DNA of 7,296 nt from JBCBTD01 sp039818825 (GTDB lineage Bacteria; Pseudomonadota; Alphaproteobacteria; Geminicoccales; Geminicoccaceae), in contig JBCBTD010000113.1 in the NCBI GenBank assembly GCA_039818825.1, forward strand, positions 1 to 7,296, read 5' to 3'. The notes under the pieces are model-generated. The model saw nothing but the letters and a program-made list of their open reading frames with translations. It did not search any database and had not been told where the DNA came from. Every line of letters begins with the position of its first letter. The stretch's first letter is position 1. The position numbers and the translations under genes were made by a program. Of the stretch, positions 5,747 through 7,296 are shown piece by piece.

Positions 5747-6603
5747 GCAGCGGCCTGCTCGCTGTCCCGGTAATAGTGACGAAGGTAACGATCGGTGACG
5801 GCCTCGACCGGCAGCACGACACAGACGTCGATGGTGTTGAAGTCGTAGTCGATCACCGCGCCATCGCCAATCAGCCCGCCAAGCCGCAGATACCCCTTCA
5901 CCAAAGGTGGCATTTCGCGCCGCGCGCGCGTCACGTCGATCGCATCGACAGGGACAAGATCCATCGCGATCCGCTTGCTCGCCAACGCCACCGGTCGGCG
6001 GTCGATCGGTGCGAGATACCGATGGTGCAGGAAGCTGAGGGCATGGCCGATGGCGTCCGGATCGGTGCCAGGGAAGCTTGCGCAGCCCAGCAACAGCTTC
6101 AGATCATAAGCCAGGACATATTCGGAGATGCCCTTCCAGAGGAGTTGCATCACCCCACGTGAGCGGTAGTCGGGGTCGACACAGGACCGACCGAGTTCCA
6201 ACACCTCGCCCGATCGTTCCGTCAGCCTGCAGAGACTGAACTCAGAGGCCGTGTAGAAGCCGCCACGCGCCGCTGCGACATCGCCGCGCAGCAACCGGTA
6301 AGTTCCGACGACCCGCGGCCGGCGGCCGCGCACGCGGCGATCGACGACGATCAAATGGTCGCAGATGCGGTCGAAACGATCGATGTCGCGACGGAGCCAA
6401 AAGCCCCGGCCTCGCATCGCGGCGCCCATCTCGGTGTGGAAGACGCGAAACCGCAACGCTTGTGCCGCGCGCACGTCGTTGCGCGTGCGCGCAAGCCGAA
6501 GCTCCAGCCCGTCACTGACGTGGTCGATGGTCACTCGACGCGGCGACGACACGGCACGTCCGGCCGGGCGCCAGCGCGGCAGGACGAAGGACGGAGCAAA
6601 CAT
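5743..6603 (-). CDS. olsB: L-ornithine N-alpha-acyltransferase (OlsB)
   Basis: From ATG 6603 this encodes 286 residues, the usual OlsB length. OlsB transfers a 3-hydroxyacyl group from acyl carrier protein to the alpha-amino group of ornithine, the first step of ornithine lipid synthesis at the cytoplasmic membrane. The GNAT-like fold starts at LELRLARTRNDVRAAQALRF (33-52). VLELGRSCVDPDYRSRGVMQ (134-153) is the acyl-donor binding region. The C-terminal signature is MPPLVKGYLRLGGLIGDGAV (231-250) followed by DYDFNTIDVCVVLP (252-265), both typical of OlsB and not of general acetyltransferases. Two adjacent ATGs occur (6606 and 6603). The second is preferred because GAAGG (plus-strand 6610-6614) is six bases away from it and only three from the first. 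The frame stays open back to 6957, but that would run through the divergent gene and add residues without family similarity. The stop overlaps olsA by four bases. Confidence 0.9.
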   Translation of the reverse strand: MFAPSFVLPRWRPAGRAVSSPRRVTIDHVSDGLELRLARTRNDVRAAQALRFRVFHTEMGAAMRGRGFWLRRDIDRFDRICDHLIVVDRRVRGRRPRVVGTYRLLRGDVAAARGGFYTASEFSLCRLTERSGEVLELGRSCVDPDYRSRGVMQLLWKGISEYVLAYDLKLLLGCASFPGTDPDAIGHALSFLHHRYLAPIDRRPVALASKRIAMDLVPVDAIDVTRARREMPPLVKGYLRLGGLIGDGAVIDYDFNTIDVCVVLPVEAVTDRYLRHYYRDSEQAAA

Positions 6604-6606
6604 CAT

Positions 6607-6682
6607 CCGCCTTCTCTGCCGCCGGCCCTTGGTCTTGGCAAGCCCAACGACGTATAGGCCGAAGGCGAAGGGAGTGCCGCTG
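6607..6682. promoter_or_regulatory. Divergent promoter region between olsB and the oxidoreductase gene
   Basis: This short gap must hold start signals for both genes. On the + strand, TTGGTC (6629-6634) and TATAGG (6653-6658) are 18 bases apart and would start RNA near 6665, just before the ribosome binding site AAGGGAG (6668-6674), which lies eight bases ahead of ATG 6683. On the minus strand the same TATA core reads TATACG (6656-6651), but I see no good -35 for it. The boxes are approximate and the assignment is tentative. Confidence 0.3.
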
Positions 6683-7296
6683 ATGTCGCTTTTCCAACAG
6701 CTACGACGAAGAGAAGCCGAGGATCGTCCAATTCGGATCGTCGTCGCCGGCTGCGGCAAGTTCGCGACCATGTTTCTCGCGCAGGTACGGCACACGCCGG
6801 GCATGGACGTGGTTTGGGTGATCGATCTGGCGGTCGACCGAGCACGCGACAATTTGGTCAAGGCCGGCTTCGATGCTGCGGCCGTCCGGGCCGCCGATCT
6901 TGATATGGCCCTCTCGACGAGCGGCGTGTTGTGCACCGACGCAGTGGACGACCGCATCGCCGACCTACGCCTGGACGTGTTGGTCGAAGCGACCGGCGAC
7001 CCGGCGGCCGGGTTCGATCACGCGTGGAGGGCAATTCGCGCCGGCAAGCACGTCATCATGGTCAACGTCGAGGCGGACGTCGCTGTCGGCCCGATCCTCG
7101 CGCGGGACGCCCAACGACAGAACGTGGTCTACGGCTTCGCTTACGGTGATCAGCCGGCGTTGATCGCCGAGCTGGTCGACTGGGCGCGGACCTGTGGCCT
7201 GCCGGTGGTCGCAGCAGGCAAAGGCACACGCTATCTGCCGGCATTCCACCGCTCCACGCCTGAAACGGTCTGGACCAACATGGGGTTCGATCCCGA
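6683..7296 (+). CDS. Homoserine-dehydrogenase-like NAD(P)-binding oxidoreductase (3' end outside window)
   Basis: The first 204 residues of a longer protein are present, running off the right edge. After a charged leader (MSLFQQLRRREAEDRP) comes a Rossmann fold: IRIVVAGCGKFATMF (17-31) holds the GxGxF dinucleotide loop, and Asp48 (VIDLAVDRA) ends the second strand, suggesting NAD preference. EATGDPAAG (102-110) and GKHVIMVNVEAD (121-132) match the core of the homoserine-dehydrogenase NAD-binding domain. FAYGDQPALIAELVDWARTCG (152-172) and AAGKGTRYLPAFHRSTP (177-193) are hallmarks of the predicted homoserine-dehydrogenase group (COG4091). Members usually run to over 400 residues with a C-terminal SAF-type domain, which explains their frequent mislabelling as flagellar FlgA proteins. 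They lack an established general substrate, and some lie in sugar or polyol catabolic clusters. No such partner is visible here. ATG 6683 follows AAGGGAG at eight bases. It is unlikely to be the biosynthetic homoserine dehydrogenase. Confidence 0.8.
   Translation, partial: MSLFQQLRRREAEDRPIRIVVAGCGKFATMFLAQVRHTPGMDVVWVIDLAVDRARDNLVKAGFDAAAVRAADLDMALSTSGVLCTDAVDDRIADLRLDVLVEATGDPAAGFDHAWRAIRAGKHVIMVNVEADVAVGPILARDAQRQNVVYGFAYGDQPALIAELVDWARTCGLPVVAAGKGTRYLPAFHRSTPETVWTNMGFDP

Noticed and set aside
5054..5773. A 239-codon + strand open frame opposite olsA
   Set aside because: The composition (Arg, Pro, Glu, Gln) is that of an antisense shadow, and the minus strand carries a PlsC-family protein with all motifs in order.
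6604..6957. An N-terminal extension of olsB back to 6957
   Set aside because: It would overlap the start of the divergent oxidoreductase by over 270 bases, and the added residues show no OlsB similarity. GAAGG before ATG 6603 explains the start.

Overview
This 7.3 kb window is GC-rich bacterial chromosome that looks alphaproteobacterial. The evidence is an sdhC-sdhD-sdhA-sdhB operon with alphaproteobacterial-style membrane anchors, a mesaconyl-CoA hydratase of the ethylmalonyl-CoA pathway, and an adjacent olsB-olsA pair for ornithine lipids. No mobile element, CRISPR array, tRNA or rRNA is visible. This is mostly core metabolism, and I see no novel multi-gene system. The less ordinary material is in the non-coding stretches and in the last, incomplete gene.

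Left part, + strand: the last 25 codons of an unidentified gene (3-80) are followed by mch/mcd (156-1199), a two-hotdog mesaconyl-CoA hydratase. A 153-base gap holds a candidate promoter and a set of short direct repeats. Then come sdhC (1353-1742, GTG start), sdhD (1754-2134), sdhA (2142-3932) and sdhB (3969-4751), tightly packed. Together they encode all four subunits of respiratory complex II, with the flavin, haem and three iron-sulphur ligand sets intact. The operon ends at a strong intrinsic terminator (4853-4875), preceded by about 100 bases that can fold and might be a 3'-derived small RNA.

Right part: olsB and olsA lie on the minus strand (6603 down to 4925), converging on the sdh operon. 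They overlap by four bases (ATGA), so they are probably translationally coupled. OlsB N-acylates ornithine with a 3-hydroxy fatty acid, and OlsA O-acylates the resulting lyso-lipid. Divergent from olsB, a + strand gene (6683 to beyond the window end) encodes the NAD(P)-binding half of a homoserine-dehydrogenase-like oxidoreductase of poorly defined function.

How the genes fit together: the ethylmalonyl-CoA pathway assimilates acetyl-CoA and passes through mesaconyl-CoA to glyoxylate plus propionyl-CoA. Propionyl-CoA is carboxylated to methylmalonyl-CoA and becomes succinyl-CoA, whose product succinate is oxidised by SdhCDAB. Placing mch directly before sdh therefore makes metabolic sense. The ornithine-lipid genes and the divergent oxidoreductase appear to be separate units.
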